From Acinetobacter cumulans (GTDB lineage: Bacteria; Pseudomonadota; Gammaproteobacteria; Pseudomonadales; Moraxellaceae), in the NCBI RefSeq assembly GCF_003024525.3, contig NZ_CP035934.2, positions 1,984,001-2,048,000 of the forward strand: a DNA stretch of 64,000 bases. Direction: 5' to 3'. The stretch's first letter is position 1. Every line of letters starts with the position of its first letter. The position numbers and the translations under genes were made by a program. Below the pieces are notes generated by a model. That model was given only the letters and a program-made list of their open reading frames with translations. It did no database searches and had not been told where the DNA came from. Below are positions 28,885 through 38,403 of this stretch, in pieces.

Positions 28885-29337
28885 AATAAATACTCTTTAT
28901 GAAATGCACTAAAAGTGTGCAATTTCCATACTATAAGGATGGCTTAGTTAAACCACAGACGTTTTACTTCATTATGAAACATATTATTACAATTGTTTGT
29001 TTTAGGTAATCTATGTAAAGTTATGTAAATTAATTCTCATCCCTCTAAAACCTTTGCCTTTATTTTCAAAAATATAGCCAATTGATAAAAAATCAGCTCA
29101 CAAAAATCGGCAGATTTAAACCCAAAATAACACGAGTGACGCATCAAAATAAAAAAATTCACCTTTATTCACTTTGTAACCAAAATTACAATAAGTTTCA
29201 CAAAGTTATAATAAAACTCACCGAAATGTAACAGAGCGTAAATTTTAAATTGTGTTTGAATCAGCACCTCGGTGATATCGAGCAAAAATTCATCTTAGGA
29301 AAGATGGTTAATTGAACAGACAAAGGATGGCATAGCT
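28885..29337. other. 453-base divergent gap between aspA and putP
   Basis: Very AT-rich. It holds a candidate putP promoter at 29185-29212 and a TTGTAA/TTACAA inverted repeat just before it. No gene seen. Confidence 0.5.
29185..29212 (+). promoter_or_regulatory. candidate putP promoter
   Basis: TATAAT (29207-29212) is a perfect -10; ATTACA 16 bases upstream is a weak -35. The start of putP is about 125 bases downstream, leaving room for a leader. Confidence 0.4.
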
Positions 29338-30852
29338 ATGAGCCAACTAAACCCTACGCTAATCACGTTTATGTTTTATATCATGGCAATGATTGGCATT
29401 GGATTGTATGCATATAAGGCTACAACCAACTTTGACGATTATATTTTAGGTGGACGAAGCCTAGGTAGTGTCGTTACCGCACTTTCAGCTGGTGCTTCAG
29501 ATATGAGTGGCTGGCTCTTAATGGGTTTACCTGGTGCAATTTACTTATCTGGTTTATCCGAGGCATGGATTGCGATTGGTCTTATTATTGGGGCTTGGCT
29601 AAACTGGCTTTTGGTGGCAGGTCGTCTACGCGTACACACCGAAGTTCAGCATAATGCACTCACCCTACCTGATTATTTCACTAGTCGTTTTGGCGATTCA
29701 AAAAAAGTACTGCGGATTATTTCAGCCGTTGTTATTTTAATCTTTTTTGCAATTTACTGTGCTTCAGGCATGGTTGCTGGCGCCCGTCTATTTGAAAGCT
29801 TATTTGGCTGGAACTACACCACTGCTCTTTGGATTGGTGCTATCGCAACGATTAGTTATGTCTGTATTGGTGGATTTCTTGCCATTAGTTGGACCGATAC
29901 CTTCCAAGCAGGCCTAATGATTTTTGCATTACTTCTTGCACCAATTATGACTTACATAGCCATTGGTGATAATGCAGCACATGTTGGTGCAATTGTAGAA
30001 TCTGTGCGTCCACATGCGAATAATTTAATTTCAGATTTAAGTACTGTTGCTATTTTATCTTCTATGGCATGGGGCTTAGGTTACTTTGGCCAACCGCATA
30101 TTTTAGTACGCTTTATGGCGGCTGACTCAGTAAAATCTATTCCTGCGGCACGTCGCATTGGTATGACATGGATGATTCTTTGCTTAGGTGGTGCAGTCGC
30201 AGTAGGCTATATCGGGATTGCTTACTTCCATGCAAATCCTGCGCTGTCCGCAATGGTCACTGCAAACCCTGAAACTATTTTCATGGAATTAACTAAAATC
30301 TTGTTTAACCCGTGGGTTGCAGGCGTGATTTTGGCTGCCATTTTAGCTGCCGTAATGAGTACATTAAGTTGCCAACTTTTAGTGTGCTCAAGCACCCTAA
30401 CAGAAGATATTTATAAAGCCTTCATCCGCAAAAATGCCTCTCAAAATGAATTGGTTTGGGTCGGCCGTCTAATGGTCATTGCCATTGCAATTCTTGCAAT
30501 TTTACTTGCGCTTAACCCAAATAGTAAGGTTTTAGGCTTAGTCGCTTATGCTTGGGCTGGGTTTGGTGCAGCTTTTGGTCCACTTATTATTTTGTCTTTG
30601 TTCTGGCGACGTATGACTATAAACGGTGCAATTGCAGGTATGGTTGTAGGTGCGGTAACGGTAATTGTGTGGAAAAACACGATGGCCGCGACAGGCATTT
30701 ACGAAATTATTCCAGGATTTATCTTGGCAACTATCAGTATCATTGTATTTAGTTTACTCAGCAAAGCACCATCGAAAGACATTACCGCTCGTTTCGATCA
30801 AGCCAATGATTTGTATGAAAAAGAAATGCAAGAGTTAAAAGCTGGAAAATAA
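29338..30852 (+). CDS. putP: sodium/proline symporter PutP
   Basis: This 504-aa protein has the sodium:solute symporter fold with about 13 membrane helices. GASDMSGWLLMGLPG near residue 52 and the GGRSLGS loop match the PutP signature, and LSTVAILSSMAWGLGYFGQPHILVRFM lies in the middle. It imports proline with Na+. It sits next to the Lrp regulator and putA, making a proline-use cluster. The start is preceded by AAAGGA about 10 bases upstream. Confidence 0.96.
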   Translation: MSQLNPTLITFMFYIMAMIGIGLYAYKATTNFDDYILGGRSLGSVVTALSAGASDMSGWLLMGLPGAIYLSGLSEAWIAIGLIIGAWLNWLLVAGRLRVHTEVQHNALTLPDYFTSRFGDSKKVLRIISAVVILIFFAIYCASGMVAGARLFESLFGWNYTTALWIGAIATISYVCIGGFLAISWTDTFQAGLMIFALLLAPIMTYIAIGDNAAHVGAIVESVRPHANNLISDLSTVAILSSMAWGLGYFGQPHILVRFMAADSVKSIPAARRIGMTWMILCLGGAVAVGYIGIAYFHANPALSAMVTANPETIFMELTKILFNPWVAGVILAAILAAVMSTLSCQLLVCSSTLTEDIYKAFIRKNASQNELVWVGRLMVIAIAILAILLALNPNSKVLGLVAYAWAGFGAAFGPLIILSLFWRRMTINGAIAGMVVGAVTVIVWKNTMAATGIYEIIPGFILATISIIVFSLLSKAPSKDITARFDQANDLYEKEMQELKAGK

Positions 30853-30869
30853 AAACCGATACAAATTTA

Positions 30870-30889
30870 GGGGCTTCGGCCCCTTTTTT
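30870..30889 (+). terminator. terminator of putP
   Basis: GGGGC-TTCG-GCCCC with a UUCG tetraloop is followed by six T, about 17 bases past the stop. Confidence 0.95.
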
Positions 30890-30909
30890 GTTCACTGTAA
30901 ATTATGAAA

Positions 30910-31404
30910 TTAAGATTTTTTAACAGGTTGTTTGATACTAATTTGGCTGGTTTCTTTAATCACTTCCATCACAGGATAGCTTCGAGTTTCTTTAACTCCT
31001 GGAAGTTGCCAAAGCACCTGCCCTGATATTTTTCGAAACTCTTCCATATTGGCACAGCGTATTTTCACTACGAAATCAAAACCACCGCTAATCATGTGGC
31101 ATTCGACAATTTCTGAATAATGAATCACGGCATCGGAAAACTCTTCCAAAGCATTAGGCGTGGTTTTATCGAGTAAAATTTCTACAAACACCACAAAACT
31201 TTTGTTAAGCATGTCCGAATTAAGCTTTGCCTCATAGCCCAAGATATAACCATCTTTGGTGAGCTTTTGCACACGAGCCAAAGCGGCTGTAGGTGAAAGG
31301 TTGACTGCTTCAGCCAATTTAATATTTGATATTCGACCATCTTTTTGCAGAATATCCAATATTCTGATGTCTGTACGGTCTAATAGCATAATTGGGTTTG
31401 TCAT
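30910..31404 (-). CDS. Lrp/AsnC family regulator of proline use
   Basis: This 164-aa protein has an N-terminal helix-turn-helix (DRTDIRILDILQKDGRISNIKLAEAVNLSP) and a C-terminal RAM ligand domain. It is convergent with putP and divergent from putA across 110 bases, so it most likely controls putA (and perhaps putP) in response to proline, as PutR-type Lrp proteins do. This is inferred from position. AGGGAA precedes the start. Confidence 0.85.
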   Translation of the reverse strand: MTNPIMLLDRTDIRILDILQKDGRISNIKLAEAVNLSPTAALARVQKLTKDGYILGYEAKLNSDMLNKSFVVFVEILLDKTTPNALEEFSDAVIHYSEIVECHMISGGFDFVVKIRCANMEEFRKISGQVLWQLPGVKETRSYPVMEVIKETSQISIKQPVKKS

Positions 31405-31526
31405 CTGAATAATTCCCTAAAAATGACACCAAATATAGTGAGTTGTGCTGCATATTTTCTGTGATCATAAATTAAATCCAGTCCAATACTCAATTTAATT
31501 TTCTATGTCACAGGATGTTGACTAAA

Positions 31527-34500
31527 ATGTTAGACGCAACTTCTCCTATCAGTACTGATCATTCTCAAACTGGTTATATTACTCACTTCACTTCAAAATC
31601 GGAATTTGAGCTTGAAATCAACGACGCTTGGCGTCGCTCAGAAAGTGAATGTGTTGAAAATTTATTGGCACATAGCCAAATTGATCAAGAACTTTCAGAT
31701 CGAATTTATCAACTGGCTTTTGATTTGGCCCATAGTTTACGTGAGCACAAAGGCGAGTCTGGTAAAGCCGGCATTGTACAAGGCTTATTACAAGAGTTTT
31801 CCTTATCTTCGCAAGAAGGTATTGCACTCATGTGCCTTGCAGAAGCACTTTTGCGTATTCCAGACAAAGCAACACGTGACTTGTTAATTAAAGATAAAAT
31901 TAACCAAGGTAACTGGAAAGATCACCTTGGGCAAAGTAACTTGATGTTTGTGAACGCTGCTGCTTGGGGGCTCATGCTTACTGGTAAGCTAATGGAAACA
32001 CCAAAAGCCAATAGCCTCTCAGGTATGCTGACCAGCCTTTTGGCACGTAGTGGCCGTGGCGTCATTCGTAAAGCTGTAGACGTTGCAATGCGCATGATGG
32101 GTGAGCAATTTGTTACAGGTGAAACCATTAATGAAGCCTTAAAAAATGCAGAAACACTTGAAGATAAGGGTTTCCGATATTCATACGACATGCTCGGTGA
32201 AGCAGCCCTAACCGATCATGATGCAGAACGCTACTATGATGATTACACCAATGCCATTCACGCCATTGGCAAAGCATCAGCAGATAAAAATGTGTATGAC
32301 GGCCCAGGTATCTCCATTAAGCTTTCAGCATTACACCCACGCTACCAACGTTCGCAAATTGCCCGTGTACAAGATGAACTGTATGCCAAAGTTTTAAACC
32401 TTGCTGTATTGGCTAAAGAATACGACATTGGCTTAAATATTGATGCTGAAGAAACAGAGCGTTTAGAAATTTCATTACAAATGCTTGAACGCCTTTGCTT
32501 CGAACCAAAGCTGAACAATTGGAAAGGCATTGGTTTTGTGATTCAAGCCTACCAAAAACGCTGTTTCTATGTCGTTGACTATGTCATTGATCTTGCCAAA
32601 CGTAGCCATAAACGCTTAATGATTCGTTTGGTTAAAGGTGCTTATTGGGACAGCGAAATTAAAAAAGCACAAATTGATGGTATGGATGAATACCCTGTAT
32701 TTACCCGTAAAGTACATACCGATTTGTCTTATATTGCTTGTGCACGTAAACTTTTGGCAGCTCCTGATCAAATTTACCCACAATTTGCCACCCATAATGC
32801 GCAAACTTTAGCAACAATCTACCAATTGGCAGATCCTGCGAAATATTATGTGGGTCAATATGAATTCCAATGCTTACATGGCATGGGTGAACCACTCTAC
32901 AAACAAGTTGTTGGTGATAAAAAAGACCATAAACTGGGTGTTCCTTGCCGTATTTATGCACCTGTTGGCAACCACGAAACTCTACTCGCGTACCTAGTTC
33001 GTCGCCTGTTAGAAAATGGCGCAAATACCTCTTTCGTGAATCGAATTGCAGACAAAACTTTAAAAATTGATGATTTGATTGAAAATCCACGTCAAACCAT
33101 TGAACACTCAGCGAAACTTGAAGGCCAAGCTGGCTTAAAGCACCCTTCAATTCCTTACCCAATTCATCTGTATGGTACTGAGCGAAACAACTCGACTGGC
33201 TTAGACTTAGCCAATGACCGTGATTTATTGGCGCTCGATTTAACAGCCCAAGAACTTAGTAAAGTTGAATGGCAAGCATTACCAATGGGTGAAAACTTAC
33301 ATTCAGAAACTGAAAGCACTGCACTTCCAATCTTAAATCCTGCAAATCATCTAGATTTAGTTGGTCATGTAACAGAAGCCAGCTTAGAACAAGTCGATAT
33401 TGCACTAAGTTCTGCAACTGCCGCTCAAGATGCTTGGAAAAACTTAGCGAAAAATGAACGCGCGGCATGTTTACAACGTGCAGCCGACAGCATGGAAGCG
33501 CAGCTACAGCCATTAATGGTTTTACTGTGCCGTGAAAGTGGTAAAACCTATGCCAATGCCATTGCAGAAGTACGTGAAGCTGTAGATTTCTTGCGTTACT
33601 ATGCAGCACAAATGGTGAACCTTGAACCTGCAACACAGATTGAACCATTAGGTACAGTCTTGTGTATTAGCCCGTGGAACTTCCCACTGGCAATTTTCAG
33701 TGGTCAAATCGCAGCGGCCTTAGTTACAGGTAATACCGTTATAGCAAAACCTGCCGAACAAACCCCATTGATTGCAGCACAAGCCGTGCAAATTTTATGG
33801 GATGCTGGTGTACCTAAAGCCGTATTACAACTGTTACCTGGCCGCGGTGAAACTGTCGGTGCGAAGTTAAGTGCAGATGCACGAATTAATGGCATCATGT
33901 TCACAGGTTCAACAGAAGTCGCACGTATTTTACAAAAAACTGTTGCTCAGCGTTTAAGCCTAACTGGCCAATCCGTTCCGTTAATTGCAGAAACAGGTGG
34001 CCAAAATGCCATGATCGTCGATTCATCTGCACTGACAGAACAAGTTGTGTTAGATGTGGTGAATTCTGCTTACGACAGTGCGGGTCAACGCTGTTCTGCA
34101 CTTCGTGTACTGTGTGTACAAGAAGACAATGCTGAAACTGTGATCACCATGTTAAAAGGTGCAATGAAACAGCTTCAAGTGGGTCAACCTTATCTCTTAA
34201 GTACAGATATTGGCCCTGTGATTGATCGTGAAGCAAAAGGTATTATTGATCAGCATATTGCTAATATGCGTACCAAAGGTCATAAAGTTCATCAAATCAT
34301 GCGTAATAATGACGAGACGGATTTACAGCAAGGCACTTTTGTACCACCTACCCTAATTGAGCTTCCAAATCTCGATGATTTAAAACGCGAAGTTTTTGGT
34401 CCTGTATTACACGTTATTACGTACAAATACGGCGAACTTGATCAACTACTCACGCAAATTAATGCTAAAGGTTATGGCCTCACCATGGGCTTACACACTC

Positions 34501-35273
34501 GTATTGATGAAACGATTCAAACCGTCATTTCACATGCAGAAGTCGGAAACCTTTACATTAACCGTAATATTGTTGGTGCAGTCGTAGGTGTACAACCTTT
34601 CGGTGGCGAAGGTCTTTCTGGAACTGGCCCAAAAGCTGGTGGTCCAATTTATGTGTACCGACTAATGCAACAGTGCAGCCAAAAACAGTTGGCAACACCA
34701 TACGCGGTTGGCTCAGCTGAAAGTTTGCCAAATCAGCAAGAACTGTACGATGCATTTAAACTTTGGGCAGAAAAAACCTTCCCTCAATTTAAACTTCAGA
34801 CTCCTGCTGCCTTTTGTGTAGGCCATAGTTATGAACTACAAGGTCCTACGGGTGAAAGTAACCAATATGTGGTACTACCTAGACATCGTGTACTAACAAT
34901 AGCAGCTCAAGAACAGGATCAGATCCAACAGTTACTTGCGCTATTTAAAGTCGGATGCCAACCTGCTGTACTTCCAGATAATACTTTTATATTAAAGTAC
35001 TTATCTAGTATGCCAAAGGCTGTAGCAAATCGTATTGCCGTTGTTAGAGACATCCAAAATGGACAATTTGATGCGGTGCTACTCCACGGAACAAAGAACG
35101 AACTACTAAGCCTACAACAACATATCGCCAACCGTGATGGTGCAATTATTGGTATTACTCGTTTAGAACCGGGTCAATATGACATTCCACTCGAGCGATT
35201 TGTCATTGAGCGTGCAATTAGCATTAATACCGCAGCTGCTGGTGGTAATGCGAGCCTCATGACCATGAGTTAA
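31527..35273 (+). CDS. putA: bifunctional proline dehydrogenase / P5C dehydrogenase PutA
   Basis: The start at 31527 is better spaced to AGGA than the ATG four codons earlier (31515) and gives 1248 aa. The proline dehydrogenase barrel covers about residues 90-480 (LNIDAEETERLEISLQML, IRLVKGAYWDSEIK). The P5C dehydrogenase domain follows (SPWNFPLAIFSGQIAAALV, catalytic Cys in SAGQRCSALRV, Glu in IAETGGQN). A C-terminal ALDH-like domain ends ERFVIERAISINTAAAGGNASL. No ribbon-helix-helix DNA-binding domain is present at the N-terminus, so this PutA is not its own repressor; the divergent Lrp gene fits that role. The enzyme turns proline into glutamate, using FAD then NAD+. Confidence 0.97.
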   Translation: MLDATSPISTDHSQTGYITHFTSKSEFELEINDAWRRSESECVENLLAHSQIDQELSDRIYQLAFDLAHSLREHKGESGKAGIVQGLLQEFSLSSQEGIALMCLAEALLRIPDKATRDLLIKDKINQGNWKDHLGQSNLMFVNAAAWGLMLTGKLMETPKANSLSGMLTSLLARSGRGVIRKAVDVAMRMMGEQFVTGETINEALKNAETLEDKGFRYSYDMLGEAALTDHDAERYYDDYTNAIHAIGKASADKNVYDGPGISIKLSALHPRYQRSQIARVQDELYAKVLNLAVLAKEYDIGLNIDAEETERLEISLQMLERLCFEPKLNNWKGIGFVIQAYQKRCFYVVDYVIDLAKRSHKRLMIRLVKGAYWDSEIKKAQIDGMDEYPVFTRKVHTDLSYIACARKLLAAPDQIYPQFATHNAQTLATIYQLADPAKYYVGQYEFQCLHGMGEPLYKQVVGDKKDHKLGVPCRIYAPVGNHETLLAYLVRRLLENGANTSFVNRIADKTLKIDDLIENPRQTIEHSAKLEGQAGLKHPSIPYPIHLYGTERNNSTGLDLANDRDLLALDLTAQELSKVEWQALPMGENLHSETESTALPILNPANHLDLVGHVTEASLEQVDIALSSATAAQDAWKNLAKNERAACLQRAADSMEAQLQPLMVLLCRESGKTYANAIAEVREAVDFLRYYAAQMVNLEPATQIEPLGTVLCISPWNFPLAIFSGQIAAALVTGNTVIAKPAEQTPLIAAQAVQILWDAGVPKAVLQLLPGRGETVGAKLSADARINGIMFTGSTEVARILQKTVAQRLSLTGQSVPLIAETGGQNAMIVDSSALTEQVVLDVVNSAYDSAGQRCSALRVLCVQEDNAETVITMLKGAMKQLQVGQPYLLSTDIGPVIDREAKGIIDQHIANMRTKGHKVHQIMRNNDETDLQQGTFVPPTLIELPNLDDLKREVFGPVLHVITYKYGELDQLLTQINAKGYGLTMGLHTRIDETIQTVISHAEVGNLYINRNIVGAVVGVQPFGGEGLSGTGPKAGGPIYVYRLMQQCSQKQLATPYAVGSAESLPNQQELYDAFKLWAEKTFPQFKLQTPAAFCVGHSYELQGPTGESNQYVVLPRHRVLTIAAQEQDQIQQLLALFKVGCQPAVLPDNTFILKYLSSMPKAVANRIAVVRDIQNGQFDAVLLHGTKNELLSLQQHIANRDGAIIGITRLEPGQYDIPLERFVIERAISINTAAAGGNASLMTMS

Positions 35274-35303
35274 CTTATCCACGCTTCCTCAGAGCAAGGA
35301 TCG

Positions 35304-35335
35304 CCGAAGTTGTATACGTACAGCTTCGGTTTTTT
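35304..35335 (+). terminator. terminator of putA
   Basis: CCGAAGTTGTA and TACAGCTTCGG pair (one G-T pair) around TACG-like bases and run into six T. Confidence 0.9.
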
Positions 35336-35452
35336 ATTCAGTTAAATCCTAAAGTAGTGAGTTTCTTGCAACATTTTTAGAATAATTTGACCCTTCAAGT
35401 TCAAACTTTGTTACCATCCCTGTTTTGAACATACATGTGATTTTTTCTGTAT

Positions 35453-36538
35453 ATGACTTCTTCTTATCAGCAACAACTTGATGCAAAAGTTGAGCGTATT
35501 TCAGCGCAATTTGCCGAATTTAATCCTCCTTCATTAGAAGTTTTTGACTCGCCTGAGCAAAACTTTCGTATGCGTGCAGAATTCCGTATTTGGCATCGTA
35601 AAGAAGGCGGTATGTTCTATGCAATGTTTGAACGTACTGAAGATGACAAGAAAAAAGTTGTAGAGATTAAAGAGTTTCCTATTGCAGATCAGAGCATTAA
35701 TGCCCTAATGCCGAAGTTACTTACAGCTTTGGAAGCAGATCCTATGCTGTCTGCACGCTTATTCCAAGTCGACTTTTTGGCAACGCTTAGTGGCGAAATG
35801 CTGGTGTCTTTACTTTACCATCGCAAGCTTGAGCCAGAATGGGAAGTGGCTGCCAAAGCTTTGGCTCAGGAATTGAACATTCAACTGATTGGCCGTTGCC
35901 GTGGTCAAAAGTTTGTTTTAGAAAATGAATTTGTCGTAGAAGAATTACAAGTATTCGATCGCCAATATAAATACAAACAAATTGAAAATAGCTTTACTCA
36001 GCCAAATGCAAAAGTTTGTCAAAAAATGCTGGAATGGGCATGTAATGTCGCTCAACAGTCCAATAAAGACTTACTTGAACTTTACTGTGGTAATGGTAAC
36101 TTTACCCTGCCTTTGGCTTCGCGCTTTAACCGTGTATTGGCAACTGAATTAGCAAAATCGTCGGTTTATGCTGCACAGTGGAATATCGAGCAAAATGGTG
36201 TAGACAATATCCAAGTTGCACGTTTATCTGCCGAAGACTTTACGCAAGCCTATAATGGCGAACGTGAATTCCGTCGCTTACAAGAAGCCAATATTGATAT
36301 TTCAACTTATGACTTCGACACAGTTTTTGTTGATCCACCACGTGCGGGTATCGACGATGAAACATTAAAACTGATTCAACGCTTCGAACGCATTATTTAT
36401 ATTTCATGTAACCCAGACACTTTACATGACAATTTAAAAACCTTGTCAAAAACCCACAAAGTCACAAAATTCGCAATGTTCGATCAATTCCCGTATACGC
36501 ATCATGTAGAATCTGGTGTGTTACTCGAAAAGATTTAA
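35453..36538 (+). CDS. trmA: tRNA (uracil-54-C5)-methyltransferase TrmA
   Basis: At 361 aa, the SAM-binding motif is [16 protein letters not shown], and the catalytic cysteine is in YISCNPDTL near residue 324, with [13 protein letters not shown] before it. TrmA makes ribothymidine at position 54 of tRNA. Length and motifs match E. coli TrmA (366 aa). Confidence 0.95.
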   Translation: MTSSYQQQLDAKVERISAQFAEFNPPSLEVFDSPEQNFRMRAEFRIWHRKEGGMFYAMFERTEDDKKKVVEIKEFPIADQSINALMPKLLTALEADPMLSARLFQVDFLATLSGEMLVSLLYHRKLEPEWEVAAKALAQELNIQLIGRCRGQKFVLENEFVVEELQVFDRQYKYKQIENSFTQPNAKVCQKMLEWACNVAQQSNKDLLELYCGNGNFTLPLASRFNRVLATELAKSSVYAAQWNIEQNGVDNIQVARLSAEDFTQAYNGEREFRRLQEANIDISTYDFDTVFVDPPRAGIDDETLKLIQRFERIIYISCNPDTLHDNLKTLSKTHKVTKFAMFDQFPYTHHVESGVLLEKI

Positions 36539-36570
36539 ACAAAACATTTCATGTCATAAAAGCATAACCC

Positions 36571-36597
36571 AAAGAGCTTAACATTAAGCTCTTTTTT
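36571..36597 (+). terminator. terminator of trmA
   Basis: AAGAGCTTA / TAAGCTCTT with a 4-base loop and a T run, 33 bases past the stop. Confidence 0.9.
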
Positions 36598-36779
36598 ATT
36601 ACTTAAAAATAAGTAAGTTAAAATATACAAGCCCCCTATACTTTCTTTATTTCGTTCATGTTCATTAGATTAATCGGAAAATCTAGAGTTCAACTGGTGC
36701 TTTTATCACTTTGGTAGACTTGTATTATTTTACAGATTGACTATATTTCGTTCTATCGAAGGTCATAAATGAAGGCTCT

Positions 36780-37004
36780 ATGAGTTTTTGGCAAAAATTG
36801 TTCTCAACTGAACAGGAAAACGGGCATAAAAACCAAATTGCTTGCGTTGAAAATGATTGCTCATGCAAATCTAATGAACAACTTCTAGAAGCGCTTGCAA
36901 AAGCAACCGATGAAGATGTCATTCTTGGCATAAAGAAAGTTCTAGCTTCTCGTGGCTATAGTCGTAAAGAGCTCAATGAGCTACAACATCTACCATTGCA
37001 CTAA
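36780..37004 (+). CDS. small hypothetical protein (74 aa)
   Basis: The start at 36780 has AAGG 6 bases before it. The N-terminal half is basic/polar with three cysteines close together (CVENDCSC), possibly a metal site; the C-terminal half is helical (LLEALAKATDEDVILGIKKVLASRGYSRKEL). A 4-codon frame ATG-AAG-GCT-CTA-TGA (36769-36783) overlaps its start codon and has its own AAGG upstream. I do not recognise a family. Confidence 0.7.
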   Translation: MSFWQKLFSTEQENGHKNQIACVENDCSCKSNEQLLEALAKATDEDVILGIKKVLASRGYSRKELNELQHLPLH

Positions 37005-37018
37005 ATTGTAGATTGTAC

Positions 37019-37053
37019 AAAAAGGCATTTCATCCCCATGAAATGCCTTTTTT
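37019..37053 (+). terminator. terminator of the 74-aa gene
   Basis: GGCATTTCAT / ATGAAATGCC around CCCC, flanked by A and T runs; very strong. Confidence 0.93.
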
Positions 37054-37191
37054 AATGTCTATAATTTTGGCAATTCAAACCCAAGCTTTCGTCTTCTTAG
37101 CTAAATGACTGCTTTGTTTATAATTTTTTTCATCTTTTTGTTATGATGATGCACAATAATGAAAAATTATAAGAAATCAGGGATATTTGCG

Positions 37192-37440
37192 ATGAAACTC
37201 CATCTATTGATGTTACTCGGAAGCCTCAGTTTTATACTGACAGGATGCCAACGCCTAACCGAAGAATGCCAAAATTATTGGACTAACATCGAAAAAATAT
37301 CCAAGCAGATGCAAATGTCTGATCTTCAAATTAAAACACGTAAACAACAGTTTAAAGAGCAAGTCACTGCCATGAATAAACAAGAAGCAATCGAATACTG
37401 TAGCCGACAAAGTAGTTTTCTTAATTTAATGAAAGAATAG
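37192..37440 (+). CDS. small lipoprotein
   Basis: The start at MKLHLLMLLG (37192), with AGGGA upstream, gives 82 aa. The lipobox is FILTGC, so the mature protein starts at Cys18 (CQRLTEEC) and is anchored in a membrane. The remaining 65 residues are polar and helical with two more cysteines, which may pair. Longer in-frame start at 37159 lacks a ribosome site. Family unknown. Confidence 0.75.
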   Translation: MKLHLLMLLGSLSFILTGCQRLTEECQNYWTNIEKISKQMQMSDLQIKTRKQQFKEQVTAMNKQEAIEYCSRQSSFLNLMKE

Positions 37441-37509
37441 CCACCAACCTGTAATTCTCAAAGTAAATCTTCGAACTTCGATACTTTGCTTCCATGTACA
37501 TAAATTTCT

Positions 37510-38286
37510 TTAGTTTGAGTCTACAAACACCTTATTGCATGGCTCAAATTCGCTATAAGCCAACATTGGCCCCAATCGCCTCCATGCATCATGTCTGTTC
37601 AATGCAGGAATATAAGCACTGGATAATGACCCATCTAAATATAATGCATCATCAACGCCCAGTGCTTCCTTAAAGAAAGTTGCAAACTGATAGAAAGTCA
37701 CAGGCTGATTACTAATTACAAAATATAACTGCTGATTTTTCAATCCGACACCATTTCGAATTTTATATGAGCTGACATCTTTTAAAAAATTAGGATTGAT
37801 CTGCCCTTGATGGACCAACATTGGGCCTGACTGCGTTGCATAACGTGGATTAAAAGTATTTTTTGCATATTCCGCAGTGCTCTGTAAACGAACTTCCTGA
37901 TCATTCCAAGCCAACACCCCATTCGGCTGAATCAGAAAGTTACCATAGCCCTGCGTGGCTCTGTTTAAGGATTGAAGTTGCTGGCCATCTTCAACATATA
38001 ATCCAACTGCCGAATAATCGCTGTGAAACATTCCTGCATTCATTGCAAAACTTAAGGGCTGACATGCTTGACGCATTCGCTTAGCCAAATGCGTTAAAGT
38101 CGCATAAGGCTCACCATTGCTCTGATACAAATGTAAGCTGAGGGCTTTAAAATTTTTGACTTTCACAACATCTGCCTGAATAGGTTCAGACACATGCCAC
38201 TGCTCTATATCAGCATCTGCTTGTAGCGCCATACTTATGCCGACCCAACTCAACACAAGGCCATACCATAGCGTCGGTTTATACAT
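37510..38286 (-). CDS. exported phosphodiester-glycosidase-like protein (NAGPA/DUF2233 domain)
   Basis: The start at 38286, with AGGTGA 6 bases before it, gives 258 aa with a signal peptide (MYKPTLWYGLVLSWVGISMALQA, then DAD). The core has FAMNAGMFHSDYSAVGLYVEDG, AWNDQEV, RYATQSGPMLV, RNGVGL and DALYLDGSLSSAYIP, the conserved blocks of NAGPA-type (phosphodiester glycosidase, DUF2233) proteins. It acts outside the cytoplasm, probably on a sugar phosphodiester. A specific substrate cannot be given. The plus-strand frame inside it is a shadow. Confidence 0.8.
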   Translation of the reverse strand: MYKPTLWYGLVLSWVGISMALQADADIEQWHVSEPIQADVVKVKNFKALSLHLYQSNGEPYATLTHLAKRMRQACQPLSFAMNAGMFHSDYSAVGLYVEDGQQLQSLNRATQGYGNFLIQPNGVLAWNDQEVRLQSTAEYAKNTFNPRYATQSGPMLVHQGQINPNFLKDVSSYKIRNGVGLKNQQLYFVISNQPVTFYQFATFFKEALGVDDALYLDGSLSSAYIPALNRHDAWRRLGPMLAYSEFEPCNKVFVDSN

Positions 38287-38403
38287 GCTGTTCACCTGTC
38301 GAATGCTCAAACAAAGTCTAGCCTAAAGAGTCGATTAATTCACAAAAAAGAAGTAGACTAAAAGCCTAACAATACACTTGTAACTTTATTGGCGAACGTA
38401 GAC

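Noticed and set aside
32701..33648. Minus-strand frames of 130-153 aa inside putA
   Set aside because: They are antisense to a complete PutA with its active-site residues and show no domain.
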